Positions 35,063 through 35,555 of a DNA stretch of 35,555 nucleotides are shown in pieces. The stretch lies in contig NZ_JAJAYI010000102.1 in NCBI RefSeq assembly GCF_026786305.1, forward strand, positions 1 through 35,555, in the 5' to 3' direction. Below the pieces are notes generated by a model, which worked only from the letters and a program-made list of their open reading frames with translations, ran no database searches and was not told where the DNA came from. The position numbers and the translations under genes were made by a program. This DNA comes from Cryobacterium sp. Lineage in GTDB: Bacteria; Actinomycetota; Actinomycetes; Actinomycetales; Microbacteriaceae. The stretch's first letter is position 1, and each line of letters opens with the position of its first letter.

Positions 35063-35555
35063 TCACTCCTCGGGTCGGGCTGGATGGTTGGGCGCACCGG
35101 TCAGACGAGCGGTACTGCTCTCAACATCCTGCCACGTGTCCACGTCGATACCGGCGCCACCCTCGTCCAGCACCCCCACAAGGTTGAGTCCCTCCAGCAG
35201 CTCGCGCATGCTGGCCCCGTTGACGCGATCGCCGAGCCGGTCCACCGCTGCGCGCAGGGCGGCGGCGCGGTAGATGCCGGCAAGCCACTGGGCGTGCCCG
35301 GTGTAGTCATTGAGGTGCACGCCATCATTCGGCTGACCAATTTTCTCCAGAGCGGATGCTGAAGTGACCAGCAAGCGCGCAGCATCCGCTCCCCAGGGCA
35401 GATCGCAGGCGAGAACGATCAGCCAGCCGGCGGGTTGTTCCGCGCAGTGGGCCGCGAGGTGTGAATCGAGCGCGGCCAGACCGGCCGCGATGCCCGCCAC
35501 CGGGCCGCCGAACGGGGGGTCCTCGAGCGCCCAGATCAGCGCATCGCTCGGTCGG
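35063..35555 (-). CDS. MobA-like nucleotidyltransferase, 5' end outside window
   Basis: Molybdenum cofactor guanylyltransferase-like NTP transferase; 163 codons are seen and the N-terminus, including the GTP-binding loop, lies beyond the right edge. Visible marks are DPPFGGPVAGIAAGLAAL, the metal-binding strand LIVLACDLPWG, the acceptor region WLAGIYRAAALRAAV, and the closing GIDVDTWQDVE. An internal ATG at 35498-35500 is not the start, because the family sequence continues upstream. It is first in the mobA-DUF6457-moaD operon. Confidence 0.88.
   Translation of the reverse strand, partial: RPSDALIWALEDPPFGGPVAGIAAGLAALDSHLAAHCAEQPAGWLIVLACDLPWGADAARLLVTSASALEKIGQPNDGVHLNDYTGHAQWLAGIYRAAALRAAVDRLGDRVNGASMRELLEGLNLVGVLDEGGAGIDVDTWQDVESSTARLTGAPNHPARPEE

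Overview
The window comes from a high-GC actinobacterium, most likely a member of Microbacteriaceae. The grounds are strongly G/C-biased third codon positions, frequent GTG starts, actinobacterial-type protein families (DevS/DevR, DUF6457 beside MobA, CstR-like regulators) and a very common CGGATGC/GCATCCG heptamer. The taxonomic call is inference; no rRNA, tRNA, CRISPR array or intact transposase was seen.

Layout. (1) 1-5950: a hypoxia/dormancy-type block with two tandem-domain universal stress proteins, a zinc alcohol dehydrogenase, a GAF-GAF DevS-like sensor kinase and a DevR-like response regulator. Kinase and regulator genes are convergent and overlap by 101 nt. Three GGGCC-N4-GTC boxes resembling DosR/DevR sites lie upstream of a stress protein, the dehydrogenase and the regulator. 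(2) 5951-15445: a chemical-stress block: copper (csoR, copZ, copA), persulfide (CoA-disulfide reductase-rhodanese fusion, rhodanese, CstR-like regulator), arsenic (arsC, acr3, arsR), a single-domain stress protein, and fluoride (riboswitch plus two crcB genes). CsoR-family operators lie before both the copper and the persulfide operons. (3) 15469-24990: mixed metabolism and envelope genes: CHY zinc finger, DsbA-like anchored thioredoxin, SDR and aldo/keto reductase pair, ROK regulator with a PIN-like partner, Bcr/CflA exporter, PAP2 phosphatase with a FAD amine oxidase, and a small membrane protein. (4) 25143-27458: KtrB/KtrA potassium uptake plus a small co-translated protein. (5) 27455-29149: a graveyard of a respiratory nitrate reductase locus with recognisable pieces of narH, narJ and narI, broken by frameshifts and deletions. 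(6) 29282-33500: dicarboxylate symporter, ferredoxin-reductase-like flavoprotein, uracil-DNA glycosylase and further gene fragments. (7) 33577-35555: molybdenum cofactor genes moaB and moaE, facing moaD, a DUF6457 gene and mobA; mobA runs off the window.

How it fits together. The first half looks like a set of independently regulated defence modules with visible operators. The second half suggests a lineage that once respired nitrate (nar plus cofactor genes, next to an oxygen/redox sensing system) and lost the reductase while keeping the cofactor genes. A family of GGGCCC-rich intergenic repeats sits just after the stop codons of four genes and may act as terminators.
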